A stretch of DNA of 51,344 bases from Candidatus Saccharimonadota bacterium (lineage in GTDB: Bacteria > Patescibacteriota > Saccharimonadia > Saccharimonadales > Saccharimonadaceae), in the NCBI GenBank assembly GCA_017545485.1, contig JAFWMY010000019.1, forward strand, positions 1 to 51,344, written 5' to 3'. Shown here one piece after another: positions 32,999 to 45,037 of the stretch. Numbering within the stretch: position 1 is the stretch's first letter; each line of letters starts with the position of its first letter. The notes beneath the pieces were generated by a model that was given only the letters and a program-made list of their open reading frames with translations, had not been told where the DNA came from and did no database searches. Made by a program: the position numbers and the translations under genes.

Positions 32999-34879
32999 AT
33001 GGATGCAAATACGATTAGACAAAAATTTTTAGATTTTCAAGTTAAACGAGGACACAAAGTAATTCAACCGGCGCCTTTAGTACTTGAGGGTGACCCAACG
33101 ACTTTATTCACCGGCTCTGGGATGCAACCACTGCTACCGTATTTATTAGGAAAAGAGCACCCAGAGGGCACGCGGCTTTGCGATTCGCAGCCTTCGCTTA
33201 GATTGCAGGATATTGAGGATGTAGGCGACCCGAGGCATACTACGGTCTTTGAAATGCTCGGGAATTGGTCTTTAGGTGACTACTTTAAAGAAGAACAAAT
33301 TCGTGGTTTCTTTGAATTTTTAACGCATGAAGTCGGTTTGGACCCTTCACGGATTTATGTGACTTGTTTTATTGGCAATGAAAAATACGGTATTCCTAGA
33401 GACACTGAAGCGGCAGAAATTTGGAAAAAAGTGTTTGAGGAAGCTGGGATTAAAGCTGAAATCGCCGAAATTGGTTCAGCCTCAGAAGGAGATAAGCGTG
33501 GGATTAAGCCTGGTGAGCGTATTTTCTTTTATGATGACCATGAAAACTGGTGGTCACGTGGTGGCGGATGCGATTCTACGCCAATTGGCGATCCGTGTGG
33601 GCCAGATTCTGAAGTATTTTATGACTTTGGTGAAGACTTGCAAGATGAAGAAAAATATGGTTTAGCTCATCCAGCTTCAGATGGTGCAAGGTTTATGGAA
33701 ATCGGCAACCAGGTCTTTATGCAATATCGTAGATTAGAAGATGGAACTTTCCAAGAATTAGCTAAGAAAAATGTGGATTTTGGTGGTGGGCTAGAAAGAA
33801 TTGCAGCAGCTGCGATTGGTTCATATGATGTCTTTAAGATTTCGCTAATGAAGCCAATAATTGAAAAATTGGAAGAAATTTCCGGAAAATCATATGACAA
33901 TAATACCGATGAGATGAGAGTAATTGCAGACCATATTCGTGGTGCATATTTACTGGCTGCTCAAGGTTTAGCTCCCTCCAATAAAACGCAGGGTTATGCG
34001 ATGAGGAGGTTGCTGCGTAGAGCAATTTTGAGAGCTTTGGATCTCGGGATTTCGGATAATTTCTTAGCAGAAATAGTGCCAATTGTCGCTGACAATTATG
34101 CAGATTTGCCAGATTCTATTTTGACGCATCGCGAGGTAGCGCTTGAGGTAATGCTTCACGAAGAAATTGCCTTCAGAAAAACTCTAAATAAAGGGTTGAG
34201 AGAATTAAATAAGCTAGTAAAAGCAAACAAAATTTTGGATGGTAGAGAATTGTTTAAATTGCAAGATACATATGGATTCCCGTTTGAACTATCGGTTGAA
34301 GAATGCTATCGTGAGGGGATTGCTTTAACGGAAAATTATCGCAAAGAGTTTGAAGAAGCACTCGCAGAACAGCGCGAACGTTCCCAAACTGCAAGCAAGG
34401 GGATGTTTAAAGGCGGGTTGGAAGATCATGGCGAGCAAACGATTAAGTATCATACGGCCACTCATTTGCTATTGGCAGCTCTACAGAAGCTAGTTTCGCC
34501 AGATATCGTGCAAAAAGGTTCCAATACAACTGCCGAAAGATTGCGTTTTGATTTCAATTTGGACCATAAAATGGCTGACGAAGAAAAGACTGCCGTAGAA
34601 AACCAAGTTAATGAATGGATTGCTGCGGATTTACCAGTTGTTTATGACGAATACGATAAAGATTATGCACGTAATGAACTAAAGGCGCATGGCCAGTTTT
34701 GGGATAAATATCCTGAAAAATTAAAAGTCTATACAATTGGAGATTTTGATAACCCTATTTCGCGAGAGGTTTGCGGTGGGCCACACGTAGAGCATACTGG
34801 TGTAATTGGTCATTTTAAGATTACAAAAGAGGAATCTTCCTCGGCTGGCGTCCGTAGAATAAAAGCTGTCATTGATTAA
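32999..34879 (+). CDS. alaS: Alanyl-tRNA synthetase, short form lacking C-terminal domain
   Basis: AlaRS charges tRNA-Ala. The 626-residue protein contains the class II catalytic core (TGSGMQPLLPYL, HTTVFEMLGNWSLGDYF, GGGLERI) and the editing domain with zinc ligands HTATH and CGGPHVEHTG. It stops right after the editing domain (RIKAVID), whereas typical bacterial AlaRS has about 870 residues and a C-terminal C-Ala/DHHA1 domain. The ATG at 32999 is chosen over an upstream in-frame codon at 32969, which precedes the -10 box. Truncation appears natural, not a frameshift: the end is clean and the next gene converges 5 nt later. Confidence 0.96.
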   Translation: MDANTIRQKFLDFQVKRGHKVIQPAPLVLEGDPTTLFTGSGMQPLLPYLLGKEHPEGTRLCDSQPSLRLQDIEDVGDPRHTTVFEMLGNWSLGDYFKEEQIRGFFEFLTHEVGLDPSRIYVTCFIGNEKYGIPRDTEAAEIWKKVFEEAGIKAEIAEIGSASEGDKRGIKPGERIFFYDDHENWWSRGGGCDSTPIGDPCGPDSEVFYDFGEDLQDEEKYGLAHPASDGARFMEIGNQVFMQYRRLEDGTFQELAKKNVDFGGGLERIAAAAIGSYDVFKISLMKPIIEKLEEISGKSYDNNTDEMRVIADHIRGAYLLAAQGLAPSNKTQGYAMRRLLRRAILRALDLGISDNFLAEIVPIVADNYADLPDSILTHREVALEVMLHEEIAFRKTLNKGLRELNKLVKANKILDGRELFKLQDTYGFPFELSVEECYREGIALTENYRKEFEEALAEQRERSQTASKGMFKGGLEDHGEQTIKYHTATHLLLAALQKLVSPDIVQKGSNTTAERLRFDFNLDHKMADEEKTAVENQVNEWIAADLPVVYDEYDKDYARNELKAHGQFWDKYPEKLKVYTIGDFDNPISREVCGGPHVEHTGVIGHFKITKEESSSAGVRRIKAVID

Positions 34880-34884
34880 ATAAT

Positions 34885-36108
34885 TTACTTTTGTAAAAGT
34901 TTGGCAATTTTAGCCTTGAGTTTGTGCTCTTCTGGAGCACCGGCTAAGGTATCGGTACCAACACGTAAAAGCCCCAGTGCGGTGGCAAAGGAATGATCTA
35001 GTTCAAAATCCTCCTCGTTTTCAAGATTTGGAAGTTCAGCCACGTCTATAAGATGAATAACTGGGCGACGAGGAAAAGGTAAAGATTTATACCAATCTGA
35101 AACCGCCAGAGTTTCTTGAATCATTGATAAACTAGCGCCGCCACCACACAATAACACATTTTTTGGAAAACTACCGATATTTTCAAAATCCTCCAAAGCG
35201 ACTTCTACGCCGGTAAGCCAAACACTGAGATTGCGAGAAAGGGCAGATTCGGTTTTTGCTTTGATTCGGTCATCTAATTTTGTAGTATCGTAATCTAGTT
35301 TGTATTGCTCGGCTGTTTCAAAATCAACGCCGAGGGATTCTGCAATTTGGTGCGTAAAACTACGTCCACCAATGGAAAACATTTTGGTACCTTCTACACC
35401 ACCATCTTCTACTACGGCAATGTCAGTCGTGCCGCCACCAATATCCATGACTATTCCCGAAAAATTGGAATCTAAATCGTCACCAAGACAAGCACGACAC
35501 ACTGCAAATGGTTCAACTGCTACTGTAAGTAAATCCAAATTAAGCTCAGCACATACTTTTTCTATGGCGGCAACGTGGATTAATGGAGCAAAGGCGGTAT
35601 AAAACTGGATAACAACGTCCGACCCTTTAAAACCAATGGGGTTACTGATTTTATAACCATCTATAGTGAGTGAAACTATCGCTGAATTAATTAATCTAAC
35701 CTCAACATTATCGTTACCAGTCTCTAGCGCAACGGTTTTTTTGGCGACTTCGCCAGATTTTTGCTGGACCTTTTTGATAATTTCTTGCATTTCATTGTCG
35801 GTAATAGGCTTATTAGGGTTTTTGCGATTGTAATTAACTGTAGTAGTAGAACCTTTAATTAATTCACCGGCAACTCCGACTACCGTCAGTTCGGCGCGTT
35901 CACCGGCCTGTTCTTCAACTTTAACCAAAGCTTCTTCGCATACGCCGACTACGGCAGGTATGTCAGCAATAGCGCCATTGTACATATTGCCTTCGGTTTG
36001 TTTGGCTTTACCTACACCTAAAATCTTTAAGTTGCCTTTTTTATCTGGGCGTGCTAAAACAGCCTTTACGAATTCCGTACCAATATCTAAACCCAGAATA
36101 GTGCTCAT
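34885..36108 (-). CDS. FtsA/PilM-family actin-like ATPase
   Basis: A 407-residue actin-fold protein. Phosphate 1 motif is GLDIGTEFVKAVL (5-17), phosphate 2 DIGGGTTDIAVV, and the adenosine motif LLCGGGASL. The SHS2-like insert expected of FtsA/PilM lies around residues 85-180. The final residues EEHKLKAKIAKLLQK could form the amphipathic membrane-targeting helix seen in FtsA. Length matches FtsA (about 420), and no pilus genes adjoin, so an FtsA-like division role is favoured over PilM. It is last in a minus-strand group after the pseudouridine synthase, overlapping it by 4 bp. Confidence 0.82.
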   Translation of the reverse strand: MSTILGLDIGTEFVKAVLARPDKKGNLKILGVGKAKQTEGNMYNGAIADIPAVVGVCEEALVKVEEQAGERAELTVVGVAGELIKGSTTTVNYNRKNPNKPITDNEMQEIIKKVQQKSGEVAKKTVALETGNDNVEVRLINSAIVSLTIDGYKISNPIGFKGSDVVIQFYTAFAPLIHVAAIEKVCAELNLDLLTVAVEPFAVCRACLGDDLDSNFSGIVMDIGGGTTDIAVVEDGGVEGTKMFSIGGRSFTHQIAESLGVDFETAEQYKLDYDTTKLDDRIKAKTESALSRNLSVWLTGVEVALEDFENIGSFPKNVLLCGGGASLSMIQETLAVSDWYKSLPFPRRPVIHLIDVAELPNLENEEDFELDHSFATALGLLRVGTDTLAGAPEEHKLKAKIAKLLQK

Positions 36109-36773
36109 GGCTTTATTATAACATATTTTTCTGGCGCCAAATTGCCGAGCTCATACTTACCGAAGTGAGTACGATGAAGCTTGGTCACTTTGTAGCCTAA
36201 TGCGGCAAAAGTACGACGAATTTGGCGATTGCGACCTTCGGTTAGTGTGACGATATAACGGTTCTGCTCATCCTTGATGACTTTAAACTGGCTAGGGCCA
36301 TCGTCTAGCATTACGCCATAGTCGCTAATCATCTGCTGGTGGAGTGGTTCTAAGGCTCGGTTTAGCTCAACTTCATATACTTTGGTTTTGCGAAACTTTG
36401 GGTGTGTCATTTGAAAAGCGAAATCACCATCGTTGGTAAGTAGAATAAGTCCAGATGAATCTTTATCAAGCCTGCCGACCGTTTTTAGATGCTGGTATTT
36501 TTGGGGCAACAATTCATATAGTGTAGGTGCAGAGCCTTGAGCACGACGAGAACAAACATACCCTACAGGTTTATGAAACATAATATAAAGATATTCCGCT
36601 TGTTGCGGAACTATCTTATTATTATAGCATACTTTGTTATTTTTGTCAATTTTAACACCTAACTGCGCTATTTTACCATCAACAGTCACTTTGCCATCAG
36701 AAATTATTTCGTCGGCTTCACGACGAGAAATGCCAAGTCGCTCGGCTAAAAATTTATTGAGCCTGGTCTCCAT
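36105..36773 (-). CDS. rRNA pseudouridine synthase (RsuA/RluB family)
   Basis: A 222-residue enzyme with an N-terminal S4 RNA-binding domain (METRLNKFLAERLGISRREADEII onward, about 1-60) and the catalytic domain with GRLDKDSSGLILLTNDG carrying the essential Asp, then EGRNRQIRR. RsuA/RluB/RluE enzymes modify a single uridine in 16S or 23S rRNA; the target cannot be decided from sequence. ATG 36773 is chosen because the family starts at the S4 domain; this overlaps the response regulator by 20 bp. Codons for KIDKNNKVCYNNK also form a consensus promoter (36621-36649). Confidence 0.9.
   Translation of the reverse strand: METRLNKFLAERLGISRREADEIISDGKVTVDGKIAQLGVKIDKNNKVCYNNKIVPQQAEYLYIMFHKPVGYVCSRRAQGSAPTLYELLPQKYQHLKTVGRLDKDSSGLILLTNDGDFAFQMTHPKFRKTKVYEVELNRALEPLHQQMISDYGVMLDDGPSQFKVIKDEQNRYIVTLTEGRNRQIRRTFAALGYKVTKLHRTHFGKYELGNLAPEKYVIIKP
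36621..36649 (-). promoter_or_regulatory. Consensus promoter inside pseudouridine synthase gene
   Basis: Minus strand: TTGACA (36649-36644), 17 bp, TATAAT (36626-36621) with TGC extension, inside codons. It could drive the FtsA-like gene separately from the two-component genes. Confidence 0.5.
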
Positions 36774-37512
36774 TATCTGCCTCTGGAACTGCTGGTCCTT
36801 CAGCAAAAGCATCCGCTATTGCAGCGTCAACTGCTTGTGCATCTTGTGGAGTAGTTTCTGGAACTGTGGATTCTGGAGCTGGGGCTACTTCAGGTGCTGG
36901 AGCTTCTGGAGCTGGTTGTTCTGGTGCAGGCTGGTCAGTTGCTGGCATTTCTGGAGCTGGTTGCGCTTCTGGGACGGGTTCAGCTGGTAGAGGTTGCTCG
37001 GGAGCTGGTTGTGCTTCAGGAGCTTGAGTTAGATTTGCTTCAGGAGCTGGTGCGGCTGCAAATCCAGGTGCTGCTGGAGCAGGAGCTGGAGCTGGAACGG
37101 CTTCTGGAGTTGGTGCTGCAGGTGTTTCGGCCGCTGGAGCTGGACGGTCTCCGAGCACTTCATGAATTGTGTTAATAACATCTTCAATGCCAACTTGTGA
37201 TTTAACTAAATAGCGGTTGGCACCTAAACGTTCGCCACGTTGACGTTGGTCCTCAGCTGAAAGTGCAGTCATCATTACTACTTTGATATTTGCAGTTTCT
37301 GGTGTAGAGCGTAAAATATCTAGCATATCAAAACCAGAAATTTTTGGCATCATAACGTCACTTAAAATTAGGTCAGGCTTTTCACGGACAGCTACCGCGA
37401 GAGCCTCTTCACCATCCCCAGCCGATACTACGTCGTAGCCTTCGGCGGTGATACGGATACTGTAGATTTCACGAAGCGATGCATCGTCTTCAACTACCAT
37501 TACTTTACTCAT
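36754..37512 (-). CDS. Response regulator, receiver domain with Pro/Ala/Glu-rich tail
   Basis: Residues 1-122 are a complete receiver domain: acidic pair Glu8/Asp9-Asp10, phosphoacceptor Asp52 in ILSDVMMPK, Thr82 and Lys104. There is no DNA-binding or enzymatic output domain. Residues 124-252 are a low-complexity tail of Pro, Ala and Glu (repeats like APEAPAPE), probably extended and flexible. The gene overlaps the histidine kinase by 4 bp, so they form a pair. Output is likely protein-protein contact, since no other effector is fused. The tail is GC-richer than its surroundings because of GCT/CCA codon bias. Confidence 0.9.
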   Translation of the reverse strand: MSKVMVVEDDASLREIYSIRITAEGYDVVSAGDGEEALAVAVREKPDLILSDVMMPKISGFDMLDILRSTPETANIKVVMMTALSAEDQRQRGERLGANRYLVKSQVGIEDVINTIHEVLGDRPAPAAETPAAPTPEAVPAPAPAPAAPGFAAAPAPEANLTQAPEAQPAPEQPLPAEPVPEAQPAPEMPATDQPAPEQPAPEAPAPEVAPAPESTVPETTPQDAQAVDAAIADAFAEGPAVPEADNGDQAQ

Positions 37513-39068
37513 TGTTTTCCTCCATTTATGTTAATATCGACTTGGTTTTTTACTGATTGATTAGTTTGTAAAGGCGGGCTTACGGGCGGAGCCGGAGGAG
37601 CAGAGCCTGGTGGCGCCGTGACCGAATTTGTAACGGGCGGAGAAGTAGGCTGAGCGGGTTGGGTAGGTTGAACTGGCTGAGTAGGTTGGGTAGCAATTGG
37701 CTGGACTGGAGCTTGCGGGACTGGGGCAATTGGTTGAGCTGGAGCTTGCGGAGTAGGTATCGGGGGCTGAACAAGTTGAGGTTGCTGACTAATTTGATTA
37801 GGTGCGCTAGCTACTTGAAAAGCATTTTGTGATGCTACAGGCTGTGGCTGAGCGGCATTTGCTTTCATCATTTGCTCTTGTGCTTCACGATTTCGCACCA
37901 TAATCATACGCTTTTCGTATTCGTCAGAAGAAAGCCGCGGCAAAGAAACATAGAATGTAGAGCCTTCACCAAATGCCGATTCGGCCCAAACCTTACCACC
38001 CATGGCTTCGGCGCGCTGTTTGACTAAATATAAGCCAAGTCCTGTACCACCAATAGTGCGCGTATCAGAATTATCTACACGATAGAATTTTTGGAAAATA
38101 TGGGTAAGATCATCGGCGGAAATACCAATCCCAGTGTCCGTGACATTAATTAATACACGGTCGCCATCACCACGTACATTAACATAAACCGAACCACCTT
38201 CCGGAGTGTACTTAAGGGCATTTTCAATTAAATTATCTAATATTTCTCGCATAAAGTTTAAATCTACGAAGCTATAAACAACTTGTTGCATTTTGCGGCC
38301 AGCGCCAAAACTGTTTTGGTCTTCTGAACCAAAAGTATAGTTGAGCTTGGATTCTTGAGCACGTGGAATAAAGTCATCAGAGATTGTTTTAACTAGACTC
38401 ACCATTTCAACTGGCTCAAAATGAGGTTTGATTTTGCCATCATCTAGTTTTGTTACGTCAAGCAAATTCTGGAATAATTGGCCTAAGTGTTTGGAAGCCT
38501 TTTCGGCTGCAGTCAAATAGCCTCTAGCTCGCTCATCAATTGTAGCAGTCTGAGGGTTTAAAGCTAGCGACAAGTAACCGTCTATGGTTGCTACTGGTGT
38601 GCGCATTTCATGCGAGGCTGTGGAAATGAACTCGGTCTGCTCGCCTTCCTCTTCAAGTTCCTTAGTGATATCACGGAGAGTGATTACACGATTACCACCA
38701 GCCCCTTCAGCTTGTAAGACGGAGATTGCTACGGGCAGGCGTTTGTCCGAAGTAGCGTTAATCAATGAAGCCTGATATCGCTCTAATGGCTGATTTGTAC
38801 TCATTGCCTGAATAAGTGGGTTCTCTTGCTCGGATAATTCGCGGCCTTCTTTACTTTCTAATTTAATAACTAAACCATAATCTAGGCCTACCGCAGCGTG
38901 AGCAGAATTTACACCAGTCATAATTACCGCAGCAGGATTAATAAATTGAACGACGCCATTTTTGTCGGCAATAATAACGCCGTCATGAATAGAATTTAAG
39001 GCCAACTCAGACATTAATGAGTTGTCAGATTGGTTATTAGCTGATTTTTTACGCTTAAACATATTCAT
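37509..39068 (-). CDS. Soluble PAS-histidine kinase with Pro/Gln-rich tail
   Basis: A 519-residue sensor kinase without membrane segments. A PAS domain (about 22-135, DGVIIADKNGVVQFINPAA) is followed by HisKA with phospho-His153 in TASHEMRTPVA, and HATPase_c with the N box ENALKYTPEGG, DTGIGI and GTGLGLYLVK. The last 110 residues are rich in Pro, Gln and Ala, matching in style the tail of its partner regulator. The cytosolic location implies sensing of an internal signal through PAS. The ATG at 39068 follows a TAAAAT box by 8 nt, so the mRNA is predicted leaderless. Confidence 0.93.
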   Translation of the reverse strand: MNMFKRKKSANNQSDNSLMSELALNSIHDGVIIADKNGVVQFINPAAVIMTGVNSAHAAVGLDYGLVIKLESKEGRELSEQENPLIQAMSTNQPLERYQASLINATSDKRLPVAISVLQAEGAGGNRVITLRDITKELEEEGEQTEFISTASHEMRTPVATIDGYLSLALNPQTATIDERARGYLTAAEKASKHLGQLFQNLLDVTKLDDGKIKPHFEPVEMVSLVKTISDDFIPRAQESKLNYTFGSEDQNSFGAGRKMQQVVYSFVDLNFMREILDNLIENALKYTPEGGSVYVNVRGDGDRVLINVTDTGIGISADDLTHIFQKFYRVDNSDTRTIGGTGLGLYLVKQRAEAMGGKVWAESAFGEGSTFYVSLPRLSSDEYEKRMIMVRNREAQEQMMKANAAQPQPVASQNAFQVASAPNQISQQPQLVQPPIPTPQAPAQPIAPVPQAPVQPIATQPTQPVQPTQPAQPTSPPVTNSVTAPPGSAPPAPPVSPPLQTNQSVKNQVDININGGKQ

Positions 39069-39076
39069 TTACAATT

Positions 39077-39085
39077 ATTTTACCA
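39077..39085 (-). promoter_or_regulatory. -10 promoter of histidine kinase operon
   Basis: Minus-strand TGGTAAAAT, 8 nt before the kinase ATG. It is divergent from an identical TGGTAAAAT on the plus strand at 39102-39110. Confidence 0.6.
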
Positions 39086-39101
39086 TAATCTTAATAAAAT
39101 G

Positions 39102-39110
39102 TGGTAAAAT
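39102..39110 (+). promoter_or_regulatory. -10 promoter of baseplate-J-like gene
   Basis: TGGTAAAAT ends 6 nt before the ATG at 39117. It forms a back-to-back pair with the kinase promoter. Confidence 0.6.
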
Positions 39111-39116
39111 TAAATT

Positions 39117-40934
39117 ATGAATAAGGATGTTATTTATATAGAACCAGAAGATGATATCACGGATATTATCGCTAAAATTGAAAAATCAAAGGAAAAAATT
39201 GTTGCTTTAGTCCCACCAAAAAAGGCTGGAGTTTTTCGTAGTGTAGTAAACATTAAACTAATTCATAAAGCCGGTAAATCTGCCGACAAAACTATTGTTC
39301 TCGTAACAACCGACCCATCAATCGTGAAACTTGCGGCAGCCACAAAATTACCAGTAACGAAAGATTTACAAACTGCACCCGTGATTCCAACCGAACAAGA
39401 CGAGCCGGAGGGAGAAGTTGTTTCCAAAGAGGAGTTGGTGGAGGAGCCAGATGGCACCGTAGAATCAGAAGAAGACACCAAAGAGCAGGATGACGAAGAA
39501 GAAAGTGACAATACTGATGAGGATGAAGATGAAGAGGAAGAGGAAGAAAAAGCACCTGCTAAATCCAAGAAAAAACCAGCTAAAAAACGTTCGGCTAATT
39601 TGAGTAGCAATAAGCTAATTGCTTGGATACAAGAACATAAGAAAATTGCAATTCTTGCTGGTGTTGGCGTATTAGTTCTGATTCTATTATTGGTTTGGGC
39701 GTTAGTAATTGCTCCCGCCGTCACTGTGACGGTTGGCGTTAGAGCATCTTCAAATAATTTCTCGGAAGCAGTAACTTTCACTACGAAATTGGAAGAAGAA
39801 GATGCTGAAAAAGGTAAGTTTTACTTAGAAGAAAAGAAGATAGAAACATCCGAAAAAGTTGAATTTGAAGCTACCGGTAAGAAAAATGTAGGCGAGAAAG
39901 CGACTGGAAATGTAGTTGTGTACGCATTCTTTAAGAATAAAGGAACTGTGCAGGTTAGTAGCGGGTCTAATTTTACATTTAATGGCCTTACATTTACATC
40001 TAATGCTACGCAGACTTTATCTTGGGACGGCGAGACAGCAAGCGATTGCGAAAATAACGGCGAGGCATCAGCTATTACTTCTGGTTGTTTAATTTATGGA
40101 AGAGTTGAAGTAACGGCCGTAGAACCAGGTTCTAAATATAATGTCGCTCCATCTAATTCGGGATGGAATACTACTGCTCCAGTAGGCGTATACTCAGACA
40201 AGCAAATAGCTGGCGGAACTGATAAAGAAATCATCGTAGTCCAGCAATCTGATATTGACAAAGCTAAAACTTCTTTAAGTGAAACAAATTTGGAAGACAA
40301 TAAAGCTAAATTATTGGAAGATATAGATGACGGCGTGATCGTTCTAGAGTCTAGCTTAAAGCAAACAGTATCAGAAGCGGAGTCTTCACCAAAAGTAGGT
40401 GAGGAGGTGACAGAAGGTACTAAACCTACCATCAAAGTGACTACGACCACTTCTATTTATGTAATTGACAAGACAAAAGTTGAAGAATTTATTACCAAAA
40501 AAGCCAATCTCAAGGATGACCAGAAGATTTATGAAATGAAAGACCCATTTATTGAAAACTTTTCTGAGACCGAGAATGGCTATACTGGAAAACTAAAGAC
40601 TTCTTACCTGACCGGGCCAAAGCTTACTACAAGTAGTATTGTTGATTTAATTAAAGGCCGCGGGTTAGGTGATGCTCAACATGTATTAAAAGATATTGAT
40701 GGCGTTACTGAGGTAAAAATAAATGGTTCAGTGCCTTGGGTTACCACCGTACCAAACGATACTAATAAAGTTACTGTAAATCTAGAAATAAAAGATCAAA
40801 ACGGTAATAAAGTTGAGCAAAAAACAGATGGCTCTGAAGACTCAGACGAAGAAGAGAAGCAAGATGAGAGCGCGGATGAAAGTTCCGAAAAAAGCGAGAG
40901 TAAAGACGATAAAAAAGAAGAGAAAAAAGAATAG
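39117..40934 (+). CDS. Baseplate-J-like membrane protein with CPR-type N-terminal domain
   Basis: A 605-residue single-pass protein. The N-terminal domain (about 1-92, DVIYIEPEDDITDII...VALVPPKKAG) is one I remember as common in Saccharibacteria and other CPR, cytosolic. A Glu/Asp-rich linker (95-145) and Lys-rich stretch lead to a membrane helix (about 176-198). The outer part (200-470) resembles baseplate J/gp47-like proteins, with GNVVVYAFFKNKGTVQVSSG and VEVTAVEPGSKYNVAP. It ends in an acidic/lysine tail. Its role is unknown, perhaps in a surface machine or pilus-like structure. It precedes the RuvX-MltG gene by 22 nt and may form an operon with it. Confidence 0.82.
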   Translation: MNKDVIYIEPEDDITDIIAKIEKSKEKIVALVPPKKAGVFRSVVNIKLIHKAGKSADKTIVLVTTDPSIVKLAAATKLPVTKDLQTAPVIPTEQDEPEGEVVSKEELVEEPDGTVESEEDTKEQDDEEESDNTDEDEDEEEEEEKAPAKSKKKPAKKRSANLSSNKLIAWIQEHKKIAILAGVGVLVLILLLVWALVIAPAVTVTVGVRASSNNFSEAVTFTTKLEEEDAEKGKFYLEEKKIETSEKVEFEATGKKNVGEKATGNVVVYAFFKNKGTVQVSSGSNFTFNGLTFTSNATQTLSWDGETASDCENNGEASAITSGCLIYGRVEVTAVEPGSKYNVAPSNSGWNTTAPVGVYSDKQIAGGTDKEIIVVQQSDIDKAKTSLSETNLEDNKAKLLEDIDDGVIVLESSLKQTVSEAESSPKVGEEVTEGTKPTIKVTTTTSIYVIDKTKVEEFITKKANLKDDQKIYEMKDPFIENFSETENGYTGKLKTSYLTGPKLTTSSIVDLIKGRGLGDAQHVLKDIDGVTEVKINGSVPWVTTVPNDTNKVTVNLEIKDQNGNKVEQKTDGSEDSDEEEKQDESADESSEKSESKDDKKEEKKE

Positions 40935-40956
40935 TATTTTAGCATTGGAGTGATGG

Positions 40957-42440
40957 ATGAAAATAATTGGTCTAGATGTTGGTGAAAAACGGATTGGCGT
41001 AGCGAAAGCAGACTCGGGTACTAGGATTGCTGTCCCAGTAGGGTTTGTAAATGTTGACGGTAATGAATGGCAGGAAATTGCAAAAATCGCTAGCTTAAAC
41101 AATACAAAATCATTCGTGCTTGGTTTACCGAGAAGCAACGAAGGTAACGAAACAAAACAGTCATTGTATGTTCGTAATTTTGCTAAAACTCTGACAGAAA
41201 AAATCCCTGGGGCTAGAGTACGTTTTCAAGATGAGTCTTTTACCTCTGTCGTAGCAGAAGAACGATTAAAAGCCCGCAAGAAAAAATACGAAAAAGGCGA
41301 AATTGATGCCGAGGCATCAGCAATAATTTTGCAAGATTTTATGGAAAACATTGCTGAAACTGTAGAAAACGAGGAAAAATCTGAAACCGTAGAACCAAAA
41401 CCTGTTAGAACTGGCGTAGCTGGAGTGGCGGATAATGTAAAAACCGCCGTTATTGGAGCGAGTGAAGCAGTAACTGGTGCAACAAAAAAAGAAGCTGATA
41501 AGGTTAAATTAAACTCTGCTAAAGTAAAACATAAAATTAAAACTTCTACAAAATGGATTTCCGGTGCAACCGCTCTTGTAATTTTGATTGTTGGAGCAGT
41601 AGGAGGGTTCTTTTTAATACAGCATATTAGAGCTGAGCGGGCTAGAGAACGCGCTGAAGAGTATGCTAGACAAGAAGCAGAAATGAAAGCTGCAACTTTT
41701 GATTTTACGATCCGCCCTGGAGAAACAATTTACGATATTAAGGCAAATCTATTAAAAGTGGACCGCAATGGAGAGTCTAACAGAGAAGAGCCTCTACCAA
41801 ATTATACGGCGGAGGAGATTGACGAAGCATTTACAGCACAATATGATTATAGCTTCTTAGCTGGACGACCAGAAAACTCTACATTGGAAGGTTTTTTGTA
41901 CCCAGAAACGCATAATTTTTACGGAGAAAGTACTGTAAAAGAAGTTTTAAATGTTTTCTTAAAAGAGATGGAAAAAATAATAACAGAGAACGATTTAGAA
42001 AGTAAATATGCCGCACAAGGATTGTCTTTATATGAGGGAGTTACTCTAGCTTCAGTAGTGCAAAAAGAGGCTTCTTCCCCTGAACAACCTACCGTAGCAC
42101 AGGTGTTTTTATCACGTTTGGGACTGGGAATACCGCTTGGGAGTGACGTAACGGTATCTTATGCGCTTGATACCGTAGATCCTGATAGAGTAACATATCG
42201 TGATAACCAGGCTGCTCTAAAGGTAAATTCTTGCTATAATACAAGAATTTACGGAGGTCTGCCTTGTGGACCCATCTCTAATCCAGGGCTTTCGGCATTA
42301 TTAGCCGTAGCATCGCCTACCGATACTTCTTATCTTTACTTCTTGACAGGAGACGACGGTTTGATGTATTATAGTTATACAGAGGCTGAGCATATTCGGA
42401 ATATTTACAGTCATTGCCAGAAACTCTGTAACGTATCATT

Positions 42441-42444
<4 letters not shown>
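40957..42444 (+). CDS. RuvX-MltG fusion: Holliday junction resolvase-like domain plus endolytic transglycosylase
   Basis: A single 495-residue reading frame holds two proteins normally separate. Residues 1-132 are RuvX/YqgF (IGLDVGEKRIGVA with Asp7, Glu93 in DESFTS, Asp117 in IDAEASAII), involved in pre-16S rRNA processing. After a Lys/Ala linker and a membrane helix (203-224) comes MltG/YceG (about 248-488), with YPETHNF, catalytic Glu371 in VVQKEAS and CGPISNPG. MltG cleaves nascent glycan strands outside the membrane. The topology, RuvX inside and MltG outside, is self-consistent. In Firmicutes ruvX (yrrK) and mltG (yrrL) lie in the same region as alaS, so fusion of neighbours is plausible. 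GGAG lies 6 nt before the ATG. Confidence 0.92.
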
Positions 42445-45031
<2,587 letters not shown>

Positions 45032-45037
45032 TAGCTT

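Noticed and set aside
33581-33594. CGCCAATTGGCG palindrome inside alaS
   Set aside because: It encodes the conserved TPIGDP region of AlaRS and has no repeats or promoter nearby.
36760-37140. Repeated short units in the response regulator, at first sight a tandem repeat or CRISPR-like array
   Set aside because: They are degenerate Pro/Ala/Glu codon repeats within one open frame, with no fixed repeat length or spacers.
42353-42382. Promoter-like TTGACA followed by TATTAT inside the MltG part, upstream of the CHAP gene
   Set aside because: The spacer is 18 bp, the -10 is imperfect and lacks a proper TGn extension, and the CHAP gene already has a coupled ATGA start.
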